From an uncultured Cryomorphaceae bacterium (lineage in GTDB: Bacteria; Bacteroidota; Bacteroidia; Flavobacteriales; Schleiferiaceae), in NCBI GenBank assembly GCA_937120475.1, contig CAKZJV010000005.1, positions 62,001-126,000 of the forward strand: a stretch of DNA of 64,000 bases, given 5' to 3'. The translations under genes and the position numbers were made by a program. Below the pieces are notes generated by a model that saw only the letters and a program-made list of their open reading frames with translations, had not been told where the DNA came from and did no database searches. This document shows, one piece after another, positions 26,327 through 34,411 of the stretch; within the stretch, counting starts at the first letter, position 1; every line of letters starts with the position of its first letter.

Positions 26327-26976
26327 TGCAAAAGGCAAAGCTTGTTTGGTTGTTTCTGTTGGGCGTTTGCCATAGCTATGCGCAAACGGATGATGCCAGG
26401 GCCGGTAAGTATCCCGAAGAGCGGTTACAAGTTGGTTTTTACTTCGGTGATTTTCTCTTCAGGGGCGACCTTACTTTTGATGTGAATTACCGCTTTGCTG
26501 CCAACCATGCCCTGGGGGCAGCCTTCGGTTATATAGATGACCGTAACGACTTTTATGAAATAAACGGTGAAGATTTCTGGCGTGGTACCGATGCCCGCCT
26601 GTACCATTTGATTTACCTGGGCAGCACGGTGAATGAAAATTATTTTTTCCTGCGGCACGGAGCGCGTTTAGTGGAAGGCAATTTCCGTTATTCGGTATTC
26701 GACTTTTTTCCCTACCAGGAAAATGGGAACACCTACATTAAAAAGCAAAACCGGGATTTCTACCAGCCTTCCCTACAATTCAGCTACGAGCTGGTATTCG
26801 GGTTTCAATGGAAGATCAACCGCTTTTTTTCAGACTATTACCTGGGGGCAAACCTCAGCCATGTTCAGCACAACAATCTACACGGGCTGAACGGGGAAAG
26901 CTATGGTAATACCGATCCTCGTTATAGTGGCTTGCGGCCCCTGGCCGGTATGCGTATGGGGTTTTACCTCGATTAG
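26326..26976 (+). CDS. Exported barrel-like protein coupled to the LVIVD lipoprotein
   Basis: A 216-residue protein with a signal peptide (MQKAKLVWLFLLGVCHSYAQ) and an aromatic-rich, strand-patterned mature part (LQVGFYFGDFLFRGDLTFDVNYRF, RPLAGMRMGFYLD). It looks like a small outer-membrane barrel. Its start shares one base with the stop of the LVIVD gene, so a functional link is plausible. It is convergent with yggS and overlaps its stop by 4 nt. No named family was recognised. Confidence 0.65.
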   Translation: MQKAKLVWLFLLGVCHSYAQTDDARAGKYPEERLQVGFYFGDFLFRGDLTFDVNYRFAANHALGAAFGYIDDRNDFYEINGEDFWRGTDARLYHLIYLGSTVNENYFFLRHGARLVEGNFRYSVFDFFPYQENGNTYIKKQNRDFYQPSLQFSYELVFGFQWKINRFFSDYYLGANLSHVQHNNLHGLNGESYGNTDPRYSGLRPLAGMRMGFYLD

Positions 26977-27635
26977 CGCTTGCCGAAAATAGCGGAACCG
27001 ATGCGCACCATATTGGAGCCTTCATCCACCGCCCACTGAAAGTCACCGCTCATGCCCATGGAAAGGATGTTGAAATCGGCCGGTGCCAGCTCGGTGCGCA
27101 CCTTATCGTAAAACTGTCGCAAGCCCTTGAATTCATTACGTACCTGGGTTTGATCATCGGTAAGGGTGGCCATGCCCATTAAACCACGGATACGCACACT
27201 CGGGAATTTTTCTTTTGGTTGGTCTTCCAGCAAAGCCCAGGCTTCCTCGTAATCAAAACCAAATTTCGATTCTTCTTCGGCAATGTGTATTTGCACCAGG
27301 CAGTCAATAATCCGTTCATTTTTAGCCGCCTCTTTGTCCAGCTCCTTAAAGCGTTTGAGCTTGTCCATACCGTGTACCAGGTGCACAAAGGGAGCCATGT
27401 ATTTGATTTTATTACCCTGCACATGGCCGATCATATGCCAGCGGATATCCTTCGGCAACTCCTCGTATTTATCCACCATTTCCTGGATGCGGTTTTCACC
27501 GAAATCGAGATGGCCCGCTTCATAAGCTTCGCGGATATCACTCACCGGCTTGGTTTTAGAAACCGCCACCAGGGTTACCTTTTCGGACAATTGACTTTTA
27601 AAGCGCTGAATATTTTCGGCAATTAAAGCATCCAT
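26973..27635 (-). CDS. yggS: YggS-family pyridoxal phosphate homeostasis protein
   Basis: A 220-residue PLP-binding protein (PLPBP/YggS) involved in vitamin B6 and amino acid balance. The PLP lysine is in VTLVAVSKTKP (near residue 28), followed by DFGENRIQEM, WHMIGHVQGNK, the ADFNILSMGMSGDF block, and a C-terminal MVRIGSAIFGKR. The size and all motifs are standard. It is transcribed divergently from pheT with a 12-bp palindrome in the gap. Its last bases overlap the stop of the convergent barrel gene. Confidence 0.95.
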   Translation of the reverse strand: MDALIAENIQRFKSQLSEKVTLVAVSKTKPVSDIREAYEAGHLDFGENRIQEMVDKYEELPKDIRWHMIGHVQGNKIKYMAPFVHLVHGMDKLKRFKELDKEAAKNERIIDCLVQIHIAEEESKFGFDYEEAWALLEDQPKEKFPSVRIRGLMGMATLTDDQTQVRNEFKGLRQFYDKVRTELAPADFNILSMGMSGDFQWAVDEGSNMVRIGSAIFGKR

Positions 27636-27655
27636 AAATTGATTTTAGAAAGTAA

Positions 27656-27663
27656 CAAAGGTA
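27656..27663 (-). promoter_or_regulatory. Candidate -7 promoter box for yggS
   Basis: On the minus strand this reads TACCTTTG, an exact match to TAnnTTTG, 20 nt upstream of the yggS ATG. A -33 TTG is not evident. Confidence 0.45.
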
Positions 27664-27684
27664 AAAGCGCATGGTTTATTAAGT

Positions 27685-27696
27685 TTTACCGGTAAA
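27685..27696. promoter_or_regulatory. 12-bp palindrome between divergent yggS and pheT
   Basis: TTTACCGGTAAA is a perfect inverted repeat lying between the two -7 boxes. It could be an operator. The core ACCGGT is common in this genome's coding DNA, so chance is a real alternative. Confidence 0.25.
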
Positions 27697-27725
27697 GCTG
27701 ATTCGTATTTAAAGCCCAGCCTGCT

Positions 27726-27733
27726 TACCTTTG
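27726..27733 (+). promoter_or_regulatory. Candidate -7 promoter box for pheT
   Basis: TACCTTTG followed by CG matches TAnnTTTG and ends 21 nt before the pheT ATG at 27755. This argues against the upstream in-frame start at 27731, which would lie inside the promoter. Confidence 0.5.
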
Positions 27734-27754
27734 CGCCTTAAATTTTTTCAGTAC

Positions 27755-30175
27755 ATGAAGATCTCCTACAACTGGCTTAAAGATTACATTCCAACGGACC
27801 TCACTCCCGAGGCTATGGCTGAAGTGTTAACCGACACCGGACTGGAAGTAGGAGGTATTGAACCCTTTGAAAGTATTCCCGGAGGGTTGAAGGGAATTGT
27901 GATTGGTGAAGTACTGAGTTGCGAGCCACACCCCAATGCCGACCGCCTGAAAAAAACCACGGTTAACGTGGGTAATGGTGAACCGCTGCACATAGTTTGC
28001 GGAGCCCCCAATGTAGCGGTAGGGCAAAAAGTACCGGTGGCCACCGTAGGTACCATTTTATACAACGGAAAGGAGAGCTTCGAAATCCGCAAGAGCAAGA
28101 TTCGCGGTGAAGTAAGCGAAGGAATGATTTGTGCCGAGGATGAACTGAACCTGGGCGGATCGCACGATGGTATTATGGTGCTGGAACAAGATGCCCAGCC
28201 CGGAACCCCCGCTTCGGAATATTTCAATATCCAGAACGATTACGTGATTGAGGTGGACCTTACCCCTAACCGCACCGATGCCATGAGCCATTACGGGGTG
28301 GCACGCGACCTGCGGGCTGCGCTTATCCGCCACGGCCACGAAGGCCTGGATCTCAAATTACCCCCGGTAAGTGATTTTAAGATCGACCATACCGACCTGC
28401 CCATAGAAGTGGTAATTGAAGACCCCGAGGCTTGTCCGCGCTATGCCGGGGTTTCACTGACCGATGTAAAGGTAGGCCCATCACCCGAGTGGCTGCAAAA
28501 CCGCCTGAAGGCCATCGGCATTGGCCCGATTAACAATATAGTAGATATTACCAATTATGTACTGCATGAAACCGGGCACCCGCTGCACGCCTTTGATGCG
28601 GATAAGATTATTGGTAATAAGGTGATTGTAAAAAAACTGAAAGACGGTACCCGGTTTACCACCCTCGATGAAAAGGAAAGAAAGCTGGACGGGGAAGACC
28701 TGATGATCTGCAATGAAAAAGAAGGGATGTGCATTGCCGGGGTATTCGGAGGTTTACATTCCGGTGTAACCGAAAATACCACCCGCATTTTCCTGGAGTC
28801 GGCTTATTTTAATCCGGTGTCCATCCGAAAAACCGCTAAGCGGCACGGGTTGAGTACCGATGCCTCCTTCCGTTACGAAAGAGGTGTGGACCCGGAAATG
28901 GAATTGTACGCCCTTAAGCGGGCGGCCCTGCTGATGCGCGAACTGGCCGGTGCTAAAACCGCCATGGAAATAGTGGATGAAAACCCCGTTCCCCTTAACG
29001 GGTTCGAGGTTCACTTTAACCTGGACAACATGAATCGCCTTATCGGGCAGGAAATAGATGCCGATATGGTACACCGCATCCTCAATGCACTGGAAATACG
29101 CATTAAGGCGGAATCCGGTAAAAACCTGGTGTTGGAAGTACCGGCTTACCGGGCCGATGTACAGCGGGAGATTGATGTGATTGAGGAAGTACTCCGTATT
29201 TATGGCTTTAACGCCATTGACATGCCGGAAAAGATGAACATTTCGGTGGCGCAAACCGACATTCGCGATGAGGCACGTTACCGCGAAAAGGTGAGTGAAG
29301 CATTGACTAACCGCGGCTTTTCCGAAATAATGAACAACTCCCTCACCAAAGGCACCTACTTTGAACGTTGGGGATTTAAGGCGGAGGAATCCGTAATGAT
29401 GCTCAATCCCCTGAGCCAGGATTTGAACGCCATGCGGCAGAGCCTGCTTTTTGGTGGCCTGGAGTCAGTGGCGCGCAACAGCAACCGCCAACGCCCCAAC
29501 CTGCGTTTATACGAATTCGGTAAAACGTATCATAAAATGCCCGATGCCTACGTGGAAAAAAGCCACCTCGGAATTTGGGTGAGTGGCACGGAAAGCCCGG
29601 AAAACTGGAAGGTAAAGGATCAGCCGTCAGACTTTTATACCCTAAAGGCCCAGGTATCTCAAATCCTTTCCACCCTTGGGTTGGAAACGGAAGAAAAAGA
29701 AACGGAGCACCCCCTTTTCGATTATGCCCTAAGCTTGTTTTTAAACCAAAGGGAAGTGATTACCCTGGGTAAGGTAAAGGCGGAGCTAACCCGGCAAATG
29801 GATATTAAACAAGAGGTGTTTTTTGCCGATTTCGACTGGAGCTACCTGAGCCAGAAGGCCCGTAAAAAGAAAATACAATTTGAAGAAATGCCCCGGTTCC
29901 CGGAAGTAAGGAGAGATCTTGCCCTTTTACTGGATAAAAAGGTAGCCTACTCCGATCTGAAGCTGGCAGCCGAAAAAACGGAACGCAAACTTCTGCGGGC
30001 GGTTAACCTCTTCGATGTTTATGAGGGTAAAAATCTGCCGGAAGGCAAAAAATCATACGCCTTAAGCTTTACCCTACGCGATGATGAAAAAACGCTGAAC
30101 GATAAACAGGTAGATAAGGTGATGAGCAAAATCCTCGATCACTTTAAAAAGGACTTTTCGGCCGAACTCCGTTAA
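27755..30175 (+). CDS. pheT: Phenylalanine--tRNA ligase beta subunit
   Basis: The beta subunit of PheRS charges tRNA-Phe together with PheS, which is not in this window. It has 806 residues in the usual domain order: N-terminal MKISYNWLKDYIP, a tRNA-binding OB domain near residues 45-150 (CEPHPNADRLKKTTVNVG), the B3/B4 editing domain (NIVDITNYVLHETGHPLHAFD, GVFGG), B5, a catalytic-like core (FRYERGVDPE, PRFPEVRRDLALLL) and the anticodon-binding FDX domain at the end. I chose ATG 27755 over one eight codons upstream. It converges with the DUF6090 gene, overlapping it by 4 nt. Confidence 0.97.
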   Translation: MKISYNWLKDYIPTDLTPEAMAEVLTDTGLEVGGIEPFESIPGGLKGIVIGEVLSCEPHPNADRLKKTTVNVGNGEPLHIVCGAPNVAVGQKVPVATVGTILYNGKESFEIRKSKIRGEVSEGMICAEDELNLGGSHDGIMVLEQDAQPGTPASEYFNIQNDYVIEVDLTPNRTDAMSHYGVARDLRAALIRHGHEGLDLKLPPVSDFKIDHTDLPIEVVIEDPEACPRYAGVSLTDVKVGPSPEWLQNRLKAIGIGPINNIVDITNYVLHETGHPLHAFDADKIIGNKVIVKKLKDGTRFTTLDEKERKLDGEDLMICNEKEGMCIAGVFGGLHSGVTENTTRIFLESAYFNPVSIRKTAKRHGLSTDASFRYERGVDPEMELYALKRAALLMRELAGAKTAMEIVDENPVPLNGFEVHFNLDNMNRLIGQEIDADMVHRILNALEIRIKAESGKNLVLEVPAYRADVQREIDVIEEVLRIYGFNAIDMPEKMNISVAQTDIRDEARYREKVSEALTNRGFSEIMNNSLTKGTYFERWGFKAEESVMMLNPLSQDLNAMRQSLLFGGLESVARNSNRQRPNLRLYEFGKTYHKMPDAYVEKSHLGIWVSGTESPENWKVKDQPSDFYTLKAQVSQILSTLGLETEEKETEHPLFDYALSLFLNQREVITLGKVKAELTRQMDIKQEVFFADFDWSYLSQKARKKKIQFEEMPRFPEVRRDLALLLDKKVAYSDLKLAAEKTERKLLRAVNLFDVYEGKNLPEGKKSYALSFTLRDDEKTLNDKQVDKVMSKILDHFKKDFSAELR

Positions 30176-30813
30176 AGGAGCTCCACCATTGCCCGGGCAC
30201 TTTCCAAAGCCTTGCGTTGAGCCTTGTGCTCAATCACATAAATCCCGCTCAGGGCGAATACCAGGTTGTGAAAGTAAGGGTCATCCATAAACGCAGCCCC
30301 TTCACCGGTTCTGAACTTGGTATAATCAATTTCGGTCATGTAGTATTTCGCCATATAATCTTTGGCAAAATTGATGTGCCTTTCAGACTCCAACTCTACT
30401 TCCTCATAAAGGCTATAATGTGCCATAATGCGGTTTTTCAGCTCCAGATCGCTAATCAGTTTAAGGTCACCCGAAAATTGCAGGCTTTGAATGGTATGAT
30501 CCTGCGGGCGAAAGCTAACCGGATCAGTAGCCTTAAAAATTCCCATGGCCATACTGTCGCGCTTAGGTAAACGCCCGTACAAATGCGGCCTCAACCGCTC
30601 CAGGTATTTCATGCGCCTTTCTATTTCGGCCACATTGGAATCCAACTGCCGGATGTCATTTAGCAGGTCTTCTTTAATACTCAGCAGGTACACCTGTTTT
30701 TGATCACGGTCTTTAAGTTCTCCGCCCCAGTTGTTCAGGCCAAAGGCAATCATTATTCCGGTAGTTACAATCAGTAGTTCACCGAGGGCGTAGCGCCAGT
30801 TAATACGTTTCAT
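30172..30813 (-). CDS. DUF6090 family membrane protein
   Basis: A 213-residue protein with one N-terminal membrane helix (ALGELLIVTTGIMIAFGLNNW) followed by an Asp/Glu/Lys-rich, mostly helical region (IKEDLLNDIRQLDSNVAEIERRMKYLE). The pattern of a single helix ending in NNW and then a coiled helix is that of DUF6090, a Bacteroidota family of unknown role. It is a single gene between pheT, whose 3' end it overlaps by 4 nt, and the divergent deacetylase gene. Confidence 0.75.
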   Translation of the reverse strand: MKRINWRYALGELLIVTTGIMIAFGLNNWGGELKDRDQKQVYLLSIKEDLLNDIRQLDSNVAEIERRMKYLERLRPHLYGRLPKRDSMAMGIFKATDPVSFRPQDHTIQSLQFSGDLKLISDLELKNRIMAHYSLYEEVELESERHINFAKDYMAKYYMTEIDYTKFRTGEGAAFMDDPYFHNLVFALSGIYVIEHKAQRKALESARAMVELL

Positions 30814-30884
30814 GGGTTCGGTATGATTTTGTTTCTAAAGTCGGAAATATTTTTTATCCCACCTGCCGGTAGTATTTTCGGCTG

Positions 30885-31787
30885 GTGCTAAAAATTGCCT
30901 TTGCCCCCATTTACCACCACCCTCTTCCGGAAGGTCACCGCTTTCCAATGGCCAAATACTCTTTATTGCCGGAGCAGTTATTATATGAAGGCACTTGTAC
31001 GGAGGATAACTTTTTTGCACCCTCACCACTCAAAGAGGAACAGATATTACGCACCCACGATGCCGGTTATTGGCAAAAGCTCAGGAACACCCAGCTAAGC
31101 CGTGCCGAGGAACGAAAAACCGGTTTTCCGCTTTCACCCGCATTGGTACAACGGGAAATTACCATCTGCCAGGGTACCATCGACAATTGCCGATATGCTA
31201 AACAAAATGGCGTATCGATGAATATTGCCGGGGGCACCCATCACGCCTATCGCGACCGGGGTGAAGGTTTTTGCCTGCTCAATGATATTGCCCTGGCCTC
31301 GCATTGGCTGCTGGACCACCAGGAAGCTTCGCAGATACTGGTAGTGGACCTGGATGTTCACCAGGGCAACGGCACCGCCAAGATTATGGAGGCTGAGTCG
31401 CGGGTTTTTACCTTCTCCATGCACGGGGCTAAAAATTACCCGATGCACAAGGAAAAATCGGATTTGGATATTGAGTTGCCGGATGGCGCGGACGATCAAT
31501 TGTATTTAACGCAACTGCGGGAAACTTTACCGCGCCTGCTGGATAAAGTGCAACCGGATTTTATTTTCTTTCAAAGCGGTGTGGATGTGCTGAAAACGGA
31601 TAAACTGGGCCGTTTGGGCTTGAGCCAGGACGGCTGCAAGGCCCGCGACCGTTTTATTTTTGAGCAATGTAAAAAGAACGGTATCCCGGTAGCTGTAAAC
31701 ATGGGCGGTGGTTATTCCGAACGTTTAGCAGATATTGTGGATGCCCATACCAATACCTTTCGGATGGCGCAGGAGATTTACTTCTAA
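30885..31787 (+). CDS. Histone-deacetylase-family hydrolase
   Basis: A 300-residue zinc-dependent deacetylase of the arginase/HDAC fold. Bacterial members act on acetylated polyamines, acetoin-related targets or lysine; the substrate here is unknown. Catalytic features are all present: the His pair in GGTHHAYRD, GFCLLND, the metal ligands in VDLDVHQGNGT, the SGVDVLKTDKLG aspartate, and the tyrosine in MGGGYS. The start is GTG at 30885, matching the family N-terminus (KIAFAPIYHHPLPEGHRFP). It is followed 3 nt later by the SRPBCC gene. Confidence 0.9.
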   Translation: MLKIAFAPIYHHPLPEGHRFPMAKYSLLPEQLLYEGTCTEDNFFAPSPLKEEQILRTHDAGYWQKLRNTQLSRAEERKTGFPLSPALVQREITICQGTIDNCRYAKQNGVSMNIAGGTHHAYRDRGEGFCLLNDIALASHWLLDHQEASQILVVDLDVHQGNGTAKIMEAESRVFTFSMHGAKNYPMHKEKSDLDIELPDGADDQLYLTQLRETLPRLLDKVQPDFIFFQSGVDVLKTDKLGRLGLSQDGCKARDRFIFEQCKKNGIPVAVNMGGGYSERLADIVDAHTNTFRMAQEIYF

Positions 31788-31790
31788 CGA

Positions 31791-32246
31791 ATGGAAATAA
31801 CCCTCGAAACTAAAATAAAAGCACCCCTACTCCGGGTTTTTAACCTTAGCCGAGATATTGGCTTCCACACCCAAACGGCCAGTCATACCCATGAAGAGGC
31901 AATTTCAGGGGTAACCAGTGGGTTGATTGAATTTAATGAAACGGTTACCTGGAGGGGGAGGCACTTTGGTTTATACCTTAAACACACTTCGAAGATCACG
32001 GCTATGGATAAACCTCACTTTTTTGTAGATGAAATGATTGAGGGTTTATTTAAGAGCTTCCGTCATGAACATTACTTCAAGAAAGTTGACGAACTGGTAA
32101 TTATGACGGATCATTTAAGCTTCCGATCACCACTCGGGCCTATAGGCAGTTTAATCGACCGCTGGGTCCTAAAGCCGTACCTGAGCCGGTTTTTACAGCG
32201 AAGAAATGCGGTTATTAAGCAATATGCTGAGCACGGAAGCTTGTGA
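31791..32246 (+). CDS. SRPBCC (START-like) family protein
   Basis: A 151-residue protein with the SRPBCC/Bet v 1-like fold. It opens with a strand and helix (LETKIKAPLLRVFNLSRDIGFH), and later has FVDEMIEGLFKSFRHEHYF and DHLSFRSPLGPIGSLIDRWVL, typical of the cell-division-inhibitor-like or polyketide-cyclase branch, which binds small hydrophobic ligands. It lacks a signal peptide. It lies 3 nt after the deacetylase gene and is probably cotranscribed with it. Its ligand is unknown. Confidence 0.75.
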   Translation: MEITLETKIKAPLLRVFNLSRDIGFHTQTASHTHEEAISGVTSGLIEFNETVTWRGRHFGLYLKHTSKITAMDKPHFFVDEMIEGLFKSFRHEHYFKKVDELVIMTDHLSFRSPLGPIGSLIDRWVLKPYLSRFLQRRNAVIKQYAEHGSL

Positions 32247-32334
32247 GTATGCATTTGCTTCGGACGACATAAAAGGCATTACCCCCAACCAACTTCTGCC
32301 TTGTTTTTCACGTATAGTTTACAAAGCCTTACCG

Positions 32335-33267
32335 ATGAAACCTGTATTCCTGATTCTTTGTATAGTTGTACTCAGTGCCTGCTCTCAACTCAATAAAAGC
32401 CACAGGAAAATTTACCTGCATACCGAAGAGGGCGTATTGGTAAGCCATGAAACCGACTCCTTGCTATGTACCGAAGAAGCCTTGCCTTTATCGCTGAAAA
32501 GGCAAAAGGAAGACCACATCATAGTTCTCCGAAAGGATTCCGTGGAGAAAACCATTGCCTTATCTCACAATATTTCGGGCGCGTACTGGTTTAATTTTAT
32601 GTCGTACGGCATCGGTTATATTATTGATCTCCTTAACCACAGGCGCTTTACTTACCCCAAACACATTTATACCAGTGTTTACGATACGGCCGTTTCCTAC
32701 CGTAATTACCAACCGGTAATGCCCGCTCAAACCCTGTTGTTTCAAATTTCGCTTCCCTCGGTTAATTACCTGTTTCAACAACCGGATGGTTACACAAATC
32801 CAAAACAGGGTGTTGGTTCGGCCGGTATTGGCCTGGGTTTGGATTACTACTATAAAGACGATCACTTTATTCATTCCTACTTTTTGATGGGCACGGATGT
32901 TTTCTTTATACCACCCGTGCCGCAAACCTTCCTGTGGGCCCAACAACACAATATGTCGTTCATGAGTATTTGCCTGAGCCACGGACAACGAGCCGGTCGT
33001 TTTTCCATGTCGCAGGGCCTTTCATTTAGCCGTAATTACTTTTGGCCTGACCAGTTTTGGGGCGATGATTTCAACTTTAATCAGACCGCCCGCTCCGTTA
33101 CCAACGTGTACGGGTTTTACTTTGACCTGTACCTGCAATTGAACCATAATTTTTACCTGGGCGTAATTTATAAACCCTCGGTTTGGAGGGTATCCGGTGA
33201 AAGGCCACAAGCCTATGAACACAGTGTGAGCCTGGACCTGTCCTGGAAACTACCTTTACGGCCTTAA
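32335..33267 (+). CDS. Predicted lipoprotein with a barrel-like C-terminal part
   Basis: A 310-residue protein. I chose ATG 32335 because it starts a lipoprotein signal (MKPVFLILCIVVLSAC, Cys16); an in-frame ATG at 32206 would add 43 residues and overlap the SRPBCC gene. One hydrophobic stretch lies near residues 82-95 (YWFNFMSYGIGYII), a pattern seen in Bacteroidota proteins with a short inner hairpin. The later part has barrel-like strands (IGLGLDYYYKDD, FYFDLYLQLNHNFYLGVIY, SLDLSWKLPL). Its function is unknown. Confidence 0.6.
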   Translation: MKPVFLILCIVVLSACSQLNKSHRKIYLHTEEGVLVSHETDSLLCTEEALPLSLKRQKEDHIIVLRKDSVEKTIALSHNISGAYWFNFMSYGIGYIIDLLNHRRFTYPKHIYTSVYDTAVSYRNYQPVMPAQTLLFQISLPSVNYLFQQPDGYTNPKQGVGSAGIGLGLDYYYKDDHFIHSYFLMGTDVFFIPPVPQTFLWAQQHNMSFMSICLSHGQRAGRFSMSQGLSFSRNYFWPDQFWGDDFNFNQTARSVTNVYGFYFDLYLQLNHNFYLGVIYKPSVWRVSGERPQAYEHSVSLDLSWKLPLRP

Positions 33268-33315
33268 GCTCTTTAATTTGCAGAGAAAATAGGCGGAATG
33301 GCTATCTTTCGCCTT

Positions 33316-33912
33316 ATGGAAATCAAAGACGGAGTGCAAAGCTTTTACCCCAAATCCACTGAAGAGTGGCGGCAGTGGCTGGAAGTAAATCACCGGCACG
33401 AAAAATCCGTTTGGTTGATTTTGTACAAGATGGATAGCGCAAAGCCCCATATAACCTATCCCGAATCAGTGGACGAAGCATTGTGTTTCGGATGGGTGGA
33501 TAGTAAACCCAATAAACGCGATGCGGAAAGTTACTACCTCTTTTTTGCCAAGCGTAACCCCAAAAGCAACTGGAGCCGTATTAATAAGGAAAAAGTAGAG
33601 CGGCTGTTGAAGGAAGGCCGCATGGCCCCGGCCGGATTGGAAATGGTAGAAATAGCCAAAGCCAACGGCAGTTGGGATGCCCTAAACGATGTGGAAAACC
33701 TTATCGTTCCCGATGATCTGCAAAAGGTTTTGAACGAATATCCTCCGGCCACGCAGCATTGGGAAAACTTTCCCCGCTCGATAAAACGGGGCATCCTGGA
33801 ATGGATACTGAACGCCAAACGTGCGGATACCCGCCAAAAGAGGATTGAGGAAACCGCTACTTTAGCGCAAAAGAACAAACGGGCTAATCAGTACCCACCA
33901 CAGAATAATTGA
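33316..33912 (+). CDS. YdeI/OmpD-associated family protein (1)
   Basis: A 198-residue cytoplasmic protein of the YdeI/OmpD-associated (bacteriocin-protection) family. It has the typical N-terminal WRQWLEVNHRHEKSVWLILYK, the VDEALCFGWVDSKPN block, FAKRNPKSNWSRINKEKVERL, and the C-terminal YPPATQHWENFPRSIKRGILEWI. The molecular role is poorly known. The ATG at 33316 is preferred; an ATG six codons earlier is also in frame. A TTG-22 bp-TATCTTTCG arrangement directly upstream is promoter-like and would give an almost leaderless message. A second family member lies at 55186. Confidence 0.85.
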   Translation: MEIKDGVQSFYPKSTEEWRQWLEVNHRHEKSVWLILYKMDSAKPHITYPESVDEALCFGWVDSKPNKRDAESYYLFFAKRNPKSNWSRINKEKVERLLKEGRMAPAGLEMVEIAKANGSWDALNDVENLIVPDDLQKVLNEYPPATQHWENFPRSIKRGILEWILNAKRADTRQKRIEETATLAQKNKRANQYPPQNN

Positions 33913-33928
33913 CTCAAAACCAATATAC

Positions 33929-34288
33929 ATGATAAAAGGAGTGCATACCATGTTTTACAGCTCACAGGCCAAAGAACTGCGACTGTTTTTGAGGGATAAG
34001 CTGGGGTTTAAAGCCACTGACATAGGTGAAGGCTGGCTTATTTTTGACCTGCCTGAAGGAGATATGGGTGTACATCCTTCCGATGAATCGGCCAGGGACG
34101 GTGCGCCCTCCGGCACACGCGATATTTCCTTTTACTGTGACGATATTGAGCAAACCGTGGCGGAACTAAAATCCCGGGGCGTAGAATTTAAAGGGGAGAT
34201 TGAAGACCACGGCTACGGCCTGGTTACCTTTTTTAAGGTGCCGGGCGATTTTTACCTGCAGCTCTACCAACCTCATTACAGCAAGTAG
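33929..34288 (+). CDS. VOC family (glyoxalase/bleomycin-resistance-like) protein
   Basis: A 119-residue single-module VOC protein. It opens GVHTMFYSSQAKELRLFLRDKLGF, has a paired strand motif WLIFDLPEGDMGVHP, then DISFYCDDIEQTVAELKSRGV and a final strand FYLQLYQPHY. Metal ligands are suggested by the first His (H6), the HP near residue 50 and the Gln near the end, but enzymatic activity cannot be inferred. It lies 16 nt after the YdeI-like gene and may be cotranscribed. Confidence 0.85.
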   Translation: MIKGVHTMFYSSQAKELRLFLRDKLGFKATDIGEGWLIFDLPEGDMGVHPSDESARDGAPSGTRDISFYCDDIEQTVAELKSRGVEFKGEIEDHGYGLVTFFKVPGDFYLQLYQPHYSK

Positions 34289-34411
34289 GGCTTGTCGGTA
34301 TATCAATAACAATAAATTGTAACCAAGGTGTCCGGGTTTTTAAAGCCCCGTTTAAATTTCAGGTAAATGGACATTACCGGTAAACACAGGCTTAACCGGA
34401 TGCTTTGCTCT

